Positions 11,469 through 24,620 of a stretch of 64,000 nucleotides of DNA are shown piece by piece (the first letter of the stretch is position 1; each line of letters starts with the position of its first letter). The notes beneath the pieces were generated by a model. The model was given only the letters and a program-made list of their open reading frames with translations, was not told where the DNA came from and did no database searches. Origin of the DNA: Ehretia macrophylla (taxonomy: Eukaryota > Streptophyta > Magnoliopsida > Boraginales > Ehretiaceae); the NCBI GenBank assembly GCA_037974665.1, contig CM075765.1, forward strand, positions 14,627,501 to 14,691,500, written 5' to 3'. The translations under genes and the position numbers were made by a program.

Positions 11469-13293
11469 CAGAAATGGTAGAACCAACAGATGTTGGTAAA
11501 TACACAATCCTTGAAGAGATTGAAACACAATCGGTCCCTGAAGAGACTGAGGTACATGGAAATGAAGAAATTTCCATAAACTATGTAACTACCGAAAAGA
11601 CATGGAATCGAACGGAAACTATTCTGAATGATAGTTTCGCTTTTACGGTAGCACTTGAAATAAATGATGAGGATCTTGAACCACAGAGTGTGGAAGAATG
11701 TCGACAAAGAAATGATTGGCCAAAGTGGAAAGAAACTATACGAGCAGAGCTCAGCTTGTTAGAAAATCGCAAGGTGTTTGGACCTGTAGTCCAAACACCA
11801 GCAGTACAAAACCTATTGGGTACAAATGGGTATTTGTACGCAAGCGAAATGCAGTAAATGAAATTGTGAGATATAAAGCTCGACTTGTAGCTCAAGGTTT
11901 CTCATAAAGACCTGACATTGATTATGAGGAAACATATTCGCCGGTAATGAATGCAATCACATTTCGCTTCCTAATTAGTCTTGCTGCTCAGACTAATTTG
12001 GAAATGCACTTAATGGATGTTGTTACAGCATATTTATATGGATCACTTGACAGTGACATATATATGAAAATCCCTGAAGGATTTCATTTGCCAAAAGCAA
12101 ATAAAGTGAAACCCCGTTATATGTATTCACTTAAACTAGAACGATCCCTGTATGGATTAAAACAATCTGGTCGTATGTGGTACAATCGTTTAAGTGATTA
12201 CTTATCTAGAGAAGGGTATATCAATAATCCCGTTTGTCCATGTATTTTCATTAAAAAATCAACAACGGGATTTGCAATTATTACAGTATATGTTGATGAT
12301 CTTAACCTTGTTGGAACTCCTGAAGAGCTCAACAAAACTGCTGCATATCTAAATAAAGAATTTGAAATGAAAGATCCAGGACAAACGAAGTTTTGTCTTG
12401 GTCTTCAAATTGAGCATTTTTCAGAAGGAATTTTTCTCCATCAATCGGCTTATACGAATAAGATTCTTAAAAGATTTTACATGGATAAAGCTCATCCACT
12501 AACGACTCCGATGGTTGTTAGGCCACTTGATGTGACAAAAGATCATTTTCGCCCTCGCGAAGATGGAGAAAAGTTACTTGGTCCTGAAGTACCATATCTT
12601 AGTGCCATTGGCGCATCAATGTACTTAGTTAATAATACAAGGCCAGATATTGTTTATCCTGTTAACTTATTAGCCAGGTATAGTGCTACTCCAACTTGCA
12701 GGCACTGGGAAGGAATTAAACACATATTTTGCTATTTGCGTGGAACACCAGATATGGGTTTATTCTATTCGAGACAATCAAGATCTTTATTAGTTGGTCA
12801 TGCTGATGCTGGTTATCTATCAAACCCTCATAAGGCAAGATCACAAACAGGTTATATTTTCCATTTTAGTGATACTGCTATATCATGGCGGTCCATGAAA
12901 CAAACAATGACTGCTACGTCTTCAAATCATTCTGAAATTTTAGCTATTCATGAAGCTAGCCGAAAATGTGTTTGGTTGAAATCGGTCATCCAACATATCC
13001 AAGAATCATGTGGATTATTCTCCGACAAAGACCGACCAACCATACTATATGAAGATAACACAGCATGTATCACACAAATCAAAGGTGGCTATATCAAAAG
13101 TGATAGAACAAAGCATATATCACCGAAATTCTTCTACATACATGAGCTCCAAACAAGCGGAATAATTGATATTCAGCGAGTACAGTCGAGTCAAAATCCA
13201 GCAGATTTATTTACTAAAGCATTACCGCCAACGATCTTCAAATCACATGTACAAAGATGTGGAATGCGCCGCCTGAAAGATTTGTCATCATGA
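11465..13293 (+). pseudogene. Reverse transcriptase and RNase H of Copia 2
   Basis: Reverse transcriptase shows LMDVVTAYLYGSLD, LERSLYGLKQSGRMWYNRL and YVDDLNLVGT near 12286-12320. RNase H follows with HADAGYLSNPHKARSQTGY and ends at 13293. The polymerase copies element RNA into DNA. A 448-codon open frame covers most of this part. Confidence 0.85.
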
Positions 13294-13502
13294 GGGGGAG
13301 AGGCTATTTGTACATTGTACTCTTTTTCCTTCACCAATGTTTTTATCCCAACTGGGTTTTTCCTGGTAAGGTTTTTAACGAGGCAAGCCAAATGCAATAG
13401 TGTTATTCATAAAGATAATGTACTCTTTTTCCTTAGTCAAGTTTTTATCCCACTGGGTTTTTTTGACGAGGTTTTAATGAGACATATTTTTATAATGAAT
13501 AT

Positions 13503-13513
13503 CCAAGGGGGAG
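13503..13513 (+). promoter_or_regulatory. Polypurine tract of Copia 2
   Basis: CCAAGGGGGAG lies directly before the 3' LTR start TGTTATG. Confidence 0.75.
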
Positions 13514-13783
13514 TGTTATGAAATATCGATTGGTGGATATTCACTATCAATCTAAGCAGCTTACAAGTAGCAGCGTAAGCAGCTTGCAGTCACCAACTAC
13601 TAAGCAGCTTACAAGCAGTAGTGTAAGCAGCTTGCAGTCATCAGCAGCTTACAGTCATCAGCTACTAGTTTCTGAAACTCTATAAATAGAGAAGTATAAT
13701 TGAAATGTAAATCATTCAGAAATCAATAACAGTTTCAGTTCTCTTTCTATACTATTGTTGTCTTTTGCAATTAATTTATAACA
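13514..13783 (+). repeat. 3' LTR of Copia 2
   Basis: This 270 bp LTR matches 8726-8970 with extra copies of the AGCAGCTTACAAG-type repeat. The target duplication AATAT follows at 13784-13788. Confidence 0.9.
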
Positions 13784-14458
13784 AATATATATATATTTTT
13801 TTTGTTGCTAAAAGCAATGAGGGTATCATTAAGTAATTCAAAAATATGTACATGTATTGTAGTTCCAAAGGAACAACCTATCTAAGCATACTCTCACCAA
13901 GATTCCAAGCAATACATATGGCTTGATTTGAGAGATTTATTCTTTCTTAACTGTGTACAGTTTGATTTTTACATCAAAAACAATATTAGCAAAAATTTGG
14001 TCATCTGTGAGTACCTCGTTCCTATACAATCTTCTGTTTCTTTCCTTCCAAATGTGGAAGATATAAGCCCCGAGGTAAAGTTTAGCTACTGTAGCTTGAA
14101 AGGTGGGTTGCCTAGTGTTAGAGATGAACCAATTTGCCAAGAGAGTCCACGTAGAGAGATTACGCGGTCCTTTGATCATTTTCCAGCCCCACCTCTAGAT
14201 TTTCCTAACAAATGGGCACAAGAATAAAACATGTTCCCTGTCCTCAATGCACATTTTGTAGAAAACACATCGCGAGTCAATATCTATACCCCCAAGAGAT
14301 TAATCTATTCTTAGTTAGAAGCCTGTCTCTCCAAAAGGTCTATAAGCCGAAAGCATGCTTCGGAGTGGACTATTTGAACCAAATAATGTGGTTCCAGTTG
14401 ACTGAAGGTAATTGATTATGGATGTGCTCCCACGCAGCCTTATTAGAGAAGTTGCCGC

Positions 14459-17385
14459 TGTGACGCCCGAGATTCTACCGCACACCTTTTAACTGTTGTA
14501 TCCACTATTTGTGCATCTTTACTGCGCAACTATTTGTTACTTATTTGGTTACTATTCATTCCGTTTTTCAACTGCCTAATTACTTTGAATTAACATTTTT
14601 CTTAAATCATATTAATTGTTATAGGAATGAGAAAATGTGCATTTGAGCAATTAGGGTTGAGAGCATCCATTTAGAAAATGTTTTATTGAATTAGTGAATA
14701 GTATTACGTAAGAAAACTTTATGTTTTAGTTGGCTAACCTATTAGTGCACCTTAGGACTTGTTTTAAGCTAGCTAAACTCATTCTTTTATGGACCATACA
14801 TACCCTAACTTAACACCTCACTTATATACTCAACACATATATACTATAAGCTTATAACATCACACAAAAAAAGCTGAAAATAACCCCCCCTCCTCTTCCC
14901 CAAACCCGACAACAGCAACAAGGGAAAAAAAAATATTTTGGTTCATCAAATCTTCAATCCAAGCCAAGCCAAGCTAGGTGCAAGTGATTTAGGGTGTTTA
15001 CTAGCCTCTTACGAGTTCCTACGCGCATTGGTGAGGGATTGCATGGCTATTTTTGCATTTCTAAAATGTTGCAACTTTCTTTATTTTGTAGAATTGTTAT
15101 TAAATTCTTATGGTATGCTCAAATATGATCATATATGTTGTATACAAGTAGTAGATACCTTATTTATGTTATTGTTTCGTAGTTTAAACGGTTAAATTCG
15201 TTAGTTGATTGTATGGCATGAATAGTGACGGGATTTATAGGGTTTTGTGAAATTGAACCTTCTAGCTTGATTTAATGGTCCAAATAGATGCTATAGGTGC
15301 TAATGAAGGTAGTGTAAAGGCCCCGTAAGGTTTAATAGCTCGTAACATAACAAAAGCACGAAGTAGGCGACTTTTTAAAAGGGGTTTCGGGGCTATCGCG
15401 AATCCGGGTTAATTTGGCCTTCACATTTGGTATTCCTAGGCTAAGTAGGTTCTAAATAAGCTTTGCTAGCTTCTGTTTGAGTCCCGGTTGAGGTACGTGT
15501 AGTACAAAGTCATAAGAGAAAAATTGGGACTTTTGTGCTAAACGCAAGTAATTGGGTAGTTTCAAGGGTCCTAGGGGTGTCAAAAGGGATAATTAGAAGT
15601 ATGGAATAGCCTGCTCACTTAACTAGAACATTAACTTGTGTTTGGAATAAAAATGGCTTAGGTTACAAAGAGGAAAAAGTAGGAATTCGGTCGTTTTGCA
15701 CTTCTATGACCTTGTAATTGTTTCTTTGGTGTTTAAATGCACTTTTAAGTTAATTGTGAGCTTTTGGTAATGTTTTGTGGAAAATATGTAATTTACCCCT
15801 TTGTGTTCATTTGGTTATTTTAGTGTTAATGCTTATATATTGCTTATATTGTTTATGTATTACTTGTTAAGGATTGAGTAAATATACTTATATCTTGTAT
15901 AATGTTTATATTACTTGTATATTATGTTGTATGGGTGAAGATATACTTAAGACTTGTAACTGGGCTGCTAGAATGATTAGTTGGATGGTATGTTTAGCCA
16001 GAGTATATTAAGGTGGCTTCTGCTAAAGATAGAGTTCTAATAAATGTTGTATGCCAAATAAGTGAAGTTATAAGTTAGCTAACCTAACTGAATAATTAAT
16101 GAATGTTATAGTTAAATAGTAATTGAAGTAATGCTTGTTCATAGGTTCAAGGTGACTAAAAATGATGTGATCCAAACTTACATCTTGGAGCTCGGTAAAG
16201 GTGAGGGAGACTTCATCCTTATGTACATAATAGTTTATTTACTTGTACTTAGATTATGTGCACTTATTGTCTATATATTGTATGTAAGGGCAACCTACTT
16301 TGTTGTCCCTCAATCATGTGTTTATTGATTTATTCTATTGTTATCATTTTGAGTGCATTGCATCGTGGTTGCGTAACCATTTGGGCATGGTAGTGTCGTG
16401 GAAACTGGGCGACATCGGGCTTGCCGGTCTACCTCGGCTACCATGGTTGCCCAGTCCCTCTCTCGCTTGGGATGCCACCCAGGGAGAGTTAGGTCGTAGG
16501 ATTTCGGGGTACATCCGAAGTACACCCATTTTGGAGTTATAAGGGGATGCCGGCTTATCGATATCTATGTCATTATTACATCGGAATTTCAATTCGTGGC
16601 TCGTGGTTCGTGATTGAAAAACAAGAGAATCGTATCCTTTTTTATGTGTGGTAACTTGTTGTTTAATTGTCCATTAGTAGTTTTAAATGCTTATTGTGTT
16701 ATCTACTGCATTGCACGTCTCGGTAGACTATATCTCTCACTGAGCAATTGCTCATACCTCGCTAAACATGTTTCAAGTGGCACAGTAGGAGGAGTTGTCT
16801 TGGTTGTTGTGTGCTATTGCTTGAGATTGGAGTGTTTGCCTGCTAAACTATGGAAGACTTTGTTGTATTATGTTATGTTCTATTTTGTGCCTATGGGTTT
16901 GTATATAATTGGAGTTGTTGAAGAGTTGTAATAGCTAGGTTAATGTATGGCTTGAATTGTAGTAGATTGTATTAGTTTATCTTTACTTTCCTTTATGTTG
17001 CTTGCTTGTGTGTTAATGAAAGTTAATATTCGTTTGACTTTAGTTTATAAGAAAGTCTAATGGTTAAAATAGAGTGGTATGATAAGCGGGTTAAAAAGAT
17101 AAGGTTTCAAGGATTGTTAAATGCATGCTTGTGTGTTTTTTCTATTTCTTGCCAAGGCTTGGTCGGCCTTGAAGCTGGGAATATTGGGGAGATGAAGTTG
17201 GTGAATGTTGTGTATATTGGACTTTGTGTGGTTTGTGACTTCGTTGTCCGTTTACAGGTTTTGATTTATCCTATAAACAGGAGAGACTCCATCCGGTTTC
17301 CTTAAAATTTTGTGACCGGGTTGGAATTGGGTTGAGAATAGCATGGTTATTAGAGCCTCCGGTCTCGTGAGAGATCGGGGCGTTA
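14459..17385 (+). repeat. Long LTR-like unit (2.9 kb)
   Basis: This unit starts like the solo LTR at 19559 and the LTRs at 32036 and 35155. It ends GGGGCGTTA, abutting the short LTR with one base between. It has no coding domains, and the short frames in it look like chance. Confidence 0.65.
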
Positions 17386-17386
17386 G

Positions 17387-17788
17387 TGACGACCGAGAAC
17401 CTCATCATATTCATTTTAAACTGTTGAATGTCTTATTTACGCATTTAATGTGTATTTATTAATTTTTAGCATAAGATACTATTCATAAGGAAAATTTACT
17501 GTTTAATTTTTCTGAAACTGTATTTTTCTCCTGTCATATGTCATGTAGGAGGAATGTGAAAAATATTATTTTGTGTATTTGATGTTGGGGAGATGAAGTT
17601 GGTGAATGTTGTGTATATTGGACTTTGTGTGGTTTGTGACTTCGCTGTCCATTTACAGGTTTTGATTTATCCTATAGACAGGGGAGACTCCATCTGGTTT
17701 CCCTAAAATTTTATGACCAGGTTGGAATTGGGTTGAAAATAGCATAGTTATTAGAGCCTCCGGTCTCGTGAGGGATCGGGGCGTTACA
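17387..17788 (+). repeat. Short 5' LTR (about 400 bp)
   Basis: It matches 18931-19335 closely. Its last 200 bp also match the end of the long LTR at about 17180-17385, while its first half is a diverged relative of the long LTR start. It ends GGCGTTACA before the primer site. Confidence 0.75.
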
Positions 17789-17790
17789 GG

Positions 17791-17802
17791 TGGTATCAGA
17801 AC
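17791..17802 (+). promoter_or_regulatory. Primer binding site in the Tekay-like block
   Basis: TGGTATCAGAAC follows the LTR end after two bases. It is one base off the tRNA-Met site TGGTATCAGAGC found in the related element at 33717. Confidence 0.75.
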
Positions 17803-18930
17803 TTAGTTAGCTCTCAGCCGGGACAGGGTTCTCGGCCTGTCGGGTAGTGACCTTGATCGTGTGTTTGTAAAGTGTATTACGTGGATAGAGTACCATACGT
17901 GACTTGTGTGCTAAGTAAGTTAATATGTCATGTCCTCAGAATATGTAAAATGTGTATTAATGTGGGCTTGTGCCTGTTTGAGTGAAATGTGCTTCTATGT
18001 GTTATATTTGCATGAAATATGAAGATTCTGTGATACGTATAACTATGTGATTATGTGTGACTTGAATAAGAAATGTATGTTACATGATTTGCTTATATGA
18101 AAGATGAATAATGTGTTAGATGAACAATTATGTGACCTTGTGTGCTTTTATATGGTATATTTATTAATATTAGTATCTTATATATTTATCATTGTATACA
18201 TACATGCATTACCCTTCACATATGGTAAGTAAACTATCCCCTATAAAGAGATGATCAGTAGTGGTACATTTGGAGGAAAGAACCAACAAGAAGAGGGAAC
18301 ATCTAGCATTATTTGCATATATATATACAACTTATGTCCTGCGGAGAAACATTGTTCACGGTTGAGCTTCTAATGGGGTATTATCTTGGCCTTCTAGTCG
18401 GGAGTTAATTGGTGACAATTGATCTTTAAACAACAATTTTCGTCGGTAACATCTCTTGTGGATCTTGGATGCATCTCTTATTTGGTATCGTACATGGAAT
18501 ACTCGTATAATACTTCTATTGGAGGAATTGCACTCAAAGACACTCCATCGGTATTCTTTATACAGTTTCTTGTTGGAATTCTTATTCGGGGCCTCACCTA
18601 TGGCATGGTATTATCTTGGTATTCACATATATATTTCTTATTATTAACTTCCGATACTAGTAGATGTGATTCTTATATGGTGCTTCTTTTTGGTTTTCTA
18701 CATGGTATTTCCATAAAAGCTTTTATTTGGCTATATTAATCGGGATTCCTTCTGAAGAGCTTTTGGTTTTCTCAGTGGAATTATCAGTGGCAATGGTAAG
18801 GGTATTTCTCTTGGTAGACTTGTTAGTACACTTATTGGCTTCAAGTCCGACTAGGGTTGCTACAGCTATTAAAAGATTATTCTGGAGCCTAAGAAATTGC
18901 GATGATGCAATTTTTGTAAGGAGGGGAGAG
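17803..18930 (+). other. Non-coding core of the Tekay-like block
   Basis: No retroviral-type domain is present. The start (AGTTAGCTCTCAGCCGGGAC) matches the core of the element at 33713. The part from 18340 to 18900 is built of loose T-rich units such as TTCTTATTGG, as in that element. A purine tract (GGAGGGGAGAG) ends at 18930. Confidence 0.6.
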
Positions 18931-19335
18931 TGTGACGACCGAGAACCTCATCATATTCATTTTAAATTGTTGAATGTCTTATTTGCGCATTAAATGTGCA
19001 TTTATTCAATTTTTAGCATAAGACACTATTCATAAGGAAAATTTACTGTTTAATTTTTCTGAAACTATATTTTTCTCCTGTCACATGTCATGTAGGAGGA
19101 ATGTGAAAAATATTCTTTTGTGTATTTGATGTTGGGGAGATAAAGTTGGTGAATGTTGTGTATATTGGACTTTGTGTGGTTTGTGACTTCGTTGTCCGTT
19201 TACAAATTTTGATTTGTCCTATAAACAGAGGAAACTTCGTCCGGTTTCCCTAAAATTTTGTGACCGGGTTGGAATTGGGTTAAGAATAGCATAGTTATTA
19301 GAGCCTCCGGTCTTGTGAGGGATCGGGGCGTTGCA
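18931..19335 (+). repeat. Short 3' LTR (405 bp)
   Basis: It begins TGTGACGACCGAGAACC and ends GGCGTTGCA, and pairs with 17387-17788. Confidence 0.8.
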
Positions 19336-19558
19336 GCCATTGGGGAAATTAATCCAACACGCCTTGTCATCCCTGTGGATATTAGGAGTCAAGCGCTCTA
19401 AATTTTGGCTTATGAGGTTGAAGATATCATTGTTATCAGGCTACCTCCATCTATTTTCCGAAATAAACTCTGTCACTTTGATGTTAAGATCAATGCCAGT
19501 AGATAAAATGTCGTTAGCGTCAAAGACCTTTTCAAGAATGCCCATTGGATGCCACTGG

Positions 19559-22045
19559 TGTGACGCTCGAGATTCTACTGTACACCTTTTAACTGTTGCA
19601 TCCACTATTTGCGCATTTTCACTATACATTACTTGCTACTTTATATGGTTACTATTTATCACATTTTTCAACCACTTAATTATTTTGAATTAGCATTTTT
19701 CGTAAATCATATTAATTGTTTTAGGGATGGAAAAAGTGTACTTTTGAGCAATTAGGGTTGAGAGCATACGTTTAGAAAATATTTTATGAAATCTAGTGAA
19801 TAGTGTTACGTAGTTAAACTTTATATTTTAACTAGTTAACACATTATTGCAACTTAGAACTCTTTTTAAGCTAGTTTGATTCACTTTATTGTCACACGCA
19901 CACTCTAAATATGACACAACTTAAGTTATATACTCAACACACACACACAATGCACATAACATAATAAAACAAAACAAAAAAATAGGATGAATAGTACCAG
20001 GGCAAACCCGATAGCCCTTTGTGCAGCCAATGAAGATTTTTGCTTCACTAAATCCTCAATCCAAGCCCTTGCAAGCTAGGTACAAGTAGTTTAAAGTGTC
20101 CTCTAGCCTTCCCCGAGCTTCTACGTGCAATAGGCGAGAGATTTGCATGTTTATTTTGCATTATTGAAATGTTACAACTTTCTTGAATTTCTTGGTTTGC
20201 TACTAAATGGTTATATGATGATTAAAGTAGGTTATATATGTTGTATACAAGTAGTAAAGACCATATTTATGCTATTATTTTGTATTTTAAACGGTTGAAA
20301 TCGATAGTTTGATTGTAGGGGTGAATAGTGAGAATTTTCTAGGGTTTTGTGAAAATGGACCTTGTAGCTTGATTCAATGATCCAAATAGATGCTCTAGGT
20401 GCTAATGAAGATAGTGTAATGACCTCGTAAGGTTTAATTGCTCGTAACTTGGCTAAAACATGAAATATGCGACTTTTAGAAAGGGGTTTCGGGGTTAATG
20501 CAAATCTGGGTTATTTTGGCCATCATTTTTAGTTACCTTAAGCTATTTAGGTGCTATATATGCTTTGTGTAACCTCGGATGAGTCCCGAATAAGATACTT
20601 GTAGTACAAACTCACAAGGAGAAAATTGAGGCTTTTGTGCTAAATGCGGGTAATTGGGTAACTTCGAGGGTCCTAAGGGTGCCTCATGGGTTAATTAGAA
20701 GTATGGAATAGGCCACTTGCTAGTCTAGAACAATTGCTTGTGTTTGGAAGGAAAATGGGTTATGTTACAAAGGGGATAAAGTAGGAAATCGGTTGTGTCA
20801 CACTTCTATGAGCTTGTAACTGTTCCTTAGGTGTTTAAATGTGTTTCTAAAGCATTCTTGATCTTTTAATAAAGTTCTATGTGAAATATATTATTGCCCT
20901 TTGTAATCTTTTAGTTGTTATTTGTCAATGCTTCTATTCTAACTGTTTGGAAGACAACCTACCTTGTTGTTTCTCCCATGTGTTATTGCTTCCCTTGTTG
21001 CTATATTGTCATATGTTAATGTGCATTGCATAGTAGTTGCGCAACCATAGTGTCAGGGACGGATGTATTGGGTATCGGCTGGGCGGCAGCAGGCTTGCCA
21101 GTGGATATTCGATCTCCGTGCTCTAGTCCCTCGCTTGTCTGGTCCGGAGATTGCCAAGGGGTGTTGGGTCATAGGTTTATCGGGGTACATCCGGAGTACG
21201 CCCACTGGAGTGATTGAGGATTATGCTGGCACATCGATCGTAGTTCGTGGTCCATGGTTCGTGATCGAAGATAAGAGAATTCTGGAGTGTTGGGGTTAAG
21301 TGTATCGTATCATTTCAAATGTGTGGTTAATTGCTATTTCAATTGTCTTTTACTTGATTTTAATGCTTATTTGCTTAAACTGTTGCATTGCATGCCCCGG
21401 GTAGACTTTATCCCTCACTCGGCAATTGTAGTTGCTCATACCTCACTAACATATTTTAAGAGGTGCTGAGGTTGAACCCCAGCTTGATTTAGTTGAGGGT
21501 GAGGAGCACGAGGTGCAGACGGATCAGTTACCTTAGTTGCGGTGTCCTATTTGCTTGAGGTGGATTGTGGTTCTTGTTATTATGTGAAGACTTTGCTTGT
21601 TCTACTTTATGTTCTATTTTGGAGCCTTGAGCTCATGTATATATTGTGTAGTTGTAAGTTGAATGTATTGTATAAGTATTCATGGCATGTAATAACTAAT
21701 ATTCTTACTTTTAGTTTGCTGCATGCTTGTGTGTGGTTGCAGGGGTTGTAGGGTTGACTTTAATTTATGAGAATGTTTTATTGCTATCATAGAGTGGTAT
21801 GATAAGCGATTTTGTAAAGAAGTTAGTATTATGGAATGCATGCTTGTATGTATTGTAAACTGTTGTGTTGTTTAAGGCTCGGATGGCCTTGAAGCGAGGT
21901 TTTTAATTAGTATCGGTGTTCTTGTTGTTTTATGGCTTTAATGTATGTATACAGGTTTTCAAAATGTTCACGGTACAGATGAGACTCTGTCCGTTTGTCG
22001 GGTCCAGACTTAACCTTTAGCGTGGGGTTGGGTCGGGGCATGGCA
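19559..22045 (+). mobile_element. Solo LTR (2.5 kb), Tekay-like, in the LINE
   Basis: It begins TGTGACGCTCGAG and ends GGGGCATGGCA. It is flanked by a perfect 5 bp duplication ACTGG at 19554-19558 and 22046-22050. It is similar along its length to the long LTR at 14459. There is no second LTR and no coding sequence. LINE coding sequence is continuous across it. Confidence 0.85.
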
Positions 22046-22253
22046 ACTGGTCTTTCCAAAAACGAGTCGACAAACCATTCCCAATTTTATGGATGAAGAA
22101 GTTTCTACATTGAGGCCTTAGTTGTAGAATTTTCCTCTACGCCCAAGACGGTTTACTTGGGATTGTAACATCCTAGAGATTATAAGTTTTCAGATAGTTG
22201 GAGTATATCTACTTGACCCAAATTGGGAAGTAGCTCGTTTTGGATCCTTTAAT

Positions 22254-22539
22254 TCATTATTTCACTCATTTCGAGACGAAGTGTATCATAAATTATTAAA
22301 TTTAATTTTTTAAATCTCAATTATTTATTTTAAACACTCTTTTTTAACATTTAATTTTTTATTAATCTAATTCTTATAACTAAGATTTAAAAGTATAAAA
22401 TCTGATAACTAATAATATACTTCATTCATTTCAGAAATGAGAAAAGTAAGAAATGAGAGGTTCCTTAATGGAAAGAGATTCATGGATAAGTACCCCACTT
22501 TTATTTTGGGATAAAGATCCTCTTATTTATTAATTTTTT
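22254..22539. other. AT-rich stretch without a recognised feature
   Basis: It lies between the upstream limit of readable LINE sequence and the first recognisable Copia 3 gag sequence. I see no coding region, terminal repeat or RNA gene in it. Confidence 0.5.
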
Positions 22540-23797
22540 CATCTTCTAGATGAAATGTATCATGAGTTCCTCATGGCTCTTCATGATAATTTTGAGCCTG
22601 CTCAAACGTCTCTTCTTCATCTCAATCTCTTTCCTACACTCGAGTAAGCATTTCAAGAGCTTATCTCATAAGTGACTCGACTTCAATCTCGAAAATCTCG
22701 ATCTTCTAATGTTATACTTGCAACACTTAACCATGCCCCAAAGAAGAATCTAGTATCTTACTCATCCCTTGTACTGGAGTGCAAATATTATCATCTGTCG
22801 AGCCATGTCATCTTGAACTACCCCACTTGTACTTGCATTTTATACAAGAAAACTAGTACTGGTCATTATTAAAATGAGTGCTTTTGAAATCCCAACAGGA
22901 ACTCTCAAGGAAATTGACCAAAGGGTGTTCTTGCAAGGCTTAGAACACGCAGTAACTTCATCATATTCAGTTGTTGTGTCACCACTACAAAGGGATTTTC
23001 TACCCTTCATCTCGATTTGCCTATCTCATCCATCTCAGTTGCCTAGCTTTAAGATATCCTTAAATAGGTTTTAGCTCAATCGAGTCATACTCCTTCCATT
23101 GCCCTCTCAACTACCTCTAGCAAGTCTTCTTGGTTTTTCGATTCTGCATGCTCTAATCATATGACATTCGATACACATAGTCTTATTAATAAATTTGTCA
23201 ACTCTTCTATACCTTCTATTTATACTCCTGATAGTACTTCCATGGTTGCGAGTCATATAGGATCAATCTACATCTTATGCTTTATTTCCAGATAACTATC
23301 TTGTCCCTAAACATACTCTTACTCTTATTTCTGCTCGTCAATTATGTGAACTTTGTCTAACAGTCATTTTCTCTAGTTTTGGTTGTCGTGTGCGGGATCC
23401 TAAAAAAGGGCAGATTATTGGGATTTGCTGTAAAGTTAGGCGTCTATTCGAGCTTGTCCCCCTGCGTTTCCCCTTTCACCTTTATACTGCTGCCTTAGTC
23501 ACCACCTTATCAAGCTTTCATTCTCTTCATTTATAGCATATTCTAGATTAGATCATACTTCTTTAGGCAAACTAGAACATTTAGCCTCTAGAGGCTCGTT
23601 AGGAAAACTCTCCATGAGCACTTTTGAGTGTTTATCTTGTCAATTTGGCAAACAATCTGCTTTGCCTTTTAATAAAAGTGACTCTTTATCTTCTGCATGT
23701 TTTAACTTATTTCATTTATGATATTTAGGGACCTTCTTCCATACCTACCATGGGAGGATCTCGATATTTTGTTTTATTTTTAGATACTATTCCCGAT

Positions 23798-24620
23798 TAG
23801 GGATGACAACGGGTAGATTTTAAATCCGAATCTGACGGGTATCCGACCTGATTATAAATCCATTTGCGAAATCGATGGAGTATTTGTTAGGGTTTGATTT
23901 TTACAAGTGATTACCGACGGGTAGTCCGGTAGGGTTTGGTAATAGCATTTTAAAAAAACCCAAAATTCGAGAACCCGATTAGTAATTTAGTAAAAATAAA
24001 TTAATAAAAATATTTATATATTTACATACATATACAAATAATATATTACTTAATAAAATATAATTTTTTAAATATTGGTCTAAGATTAATAGTTGTGGGC
24101 TATAACCCAACTCTTATTATTTATATTTACCTATTCTTTTTATCTAATTCAACTAATACAACCGCTCAATTACTGAATAATTCAAACGAGAATGATAATT
24201 TACAATTGTGACAAGTACGTTATGTTCGTTTTTCTTCAGGTTGTTTCATATTATTATGAAATGATGATAACTTCTCAGCATAAAGATTTTGTTGAATGTT
24301 TCTATTAAGTTTAAGTTTGATAATAGACAATAAATTTAATTTACGTTTTTTAATTCATTGCAATTTGTCATTATTTTAGTACTTTTTTATTTCTTTAAAA
24401 ACTTTTTAAGTTTTTCTTTAAAAAAAATATATTTTTTCTATTCATTAACGGGTTGGGTTGGGTTGGGTATCTGCGTGTTTTTGAATATTTAACGGGTTCG
24501 AGTTTGTAAGCAAATCTAAACCCGACGGATTTCGGTCATGGGTTTGGTAAAATATAATTTAAACGGGTTTGGGTTTGGTTTTATAAATTTTAGCGGGTAT
24601 CCAACCCGTTGCCATTCCTA
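23798..24620. mobile_element. hAT-like MITE (823 bp)
   Basis: Terminal inverted repeats TAGGGATGACAACGGGT and, at the other end read inverted, TAGGAATGGCAACGGGT are flanked by the 8-mers TTCCCGAT (23790-23797) and TTCCCAAT (24621-24628). An 8 bp duplication with TAGGG-type ends fits the hAT superfamily. The interior is AT-rich with GGGTTGGGTT-type repeats near 24450 and has no transposase frame. It is non-autonomous, inserted in Copia 3 integrase sequence. Confidence 0.8.

Larger units (their letters stand above)
8726..13783 (+). mobile_element. Ty1/Copia LTR retrotransposon 2, broken
   Basis: LTRs lie at 8726-8970 and 13514-13783, both running TGTTATGAAATATCG to ATAACA, with target duplication AATAT at 8721-8725 and 13784-13788. 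Recognised parts are protease, integrase, reverse transcriptase and RNase H, and I recognise no gag domain. A 770 bp internal direct repeat (8799-9568 and 9579-10348) carries part of the LTR, the primer region and the protease region. The element is broken, with a handful of breaks. Its LTRs differ by clearly more than those of Copia 1, including repeat-length changes, so it may be older. Confidence 0.9.
14459..19335 (+). mobile_element. Tekay-like gypsy LTR block, no coding capacity
   Basis: The block begins TGTGACGCCCGAG and ends GGGGCGTTGCA. It holds a long LTR-like unit (14459-17385), a short LTR (17387-17788), a non-coding core with primer site (17789-18930), and a second short LTR (18931-19335). 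LINE sequence is continuous across it, so the whole block is an insertion. Flanking 5-mers are GCCGC and GCCAT, an imperfect target duplication. The terminal style GGGATCGGGGCGTTACA with a tRNA-Met primer site fits Ty3/gypsy chromovirus LTRs of the Tekay/Del type; that lineage call is inferred. It is non-autonomous. Confidence 0.7.
13796..22253 (-). mobile_element. LINE (L1-like), 3' part, interrupted twice
   Basis: Three pieces read continuously on the minus strand once the nested LTR elements are skipped: 22253-22046, 19558-19336 and 14458-13796. They encode the C-terminal part of a plant L1-type ORF2 with the zf-RVT region. Recognisable stretches are IPSKPSWA, NFFIHKIGNGLSTRFWKDQ, the block continuing QWHPMGILEK, and finally HIWKERNRRLYRNE, with a stop at 13937. 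A 3' UTR of about 140 bp ends in a poly(A) tail, read as poly(T) at 13796-13803. The endonuclease and polymerase parts are absent, as is usual for a 5'-truncated LINE. In-frame stops (for example near 22176 and 22208, where Trp codons are expected) show it is dead. No clear target duplication was found. Confidence 0.8.

Noticed and set aside
16131-17305. Short plus-strand frames in the long LTR as genes
   Set aside because: They are T-rich chance frames in non-coding LTR sequence, and related LTRs do not keep them.
22164-22190. TGTAACATCC as the start of another Tekay-like LTR
   Set aside because: Read on the minus strand this stretch continues the LINE coding sequence into the IPSKPSWA block without a gap, so it is LINE, not an LTR start.
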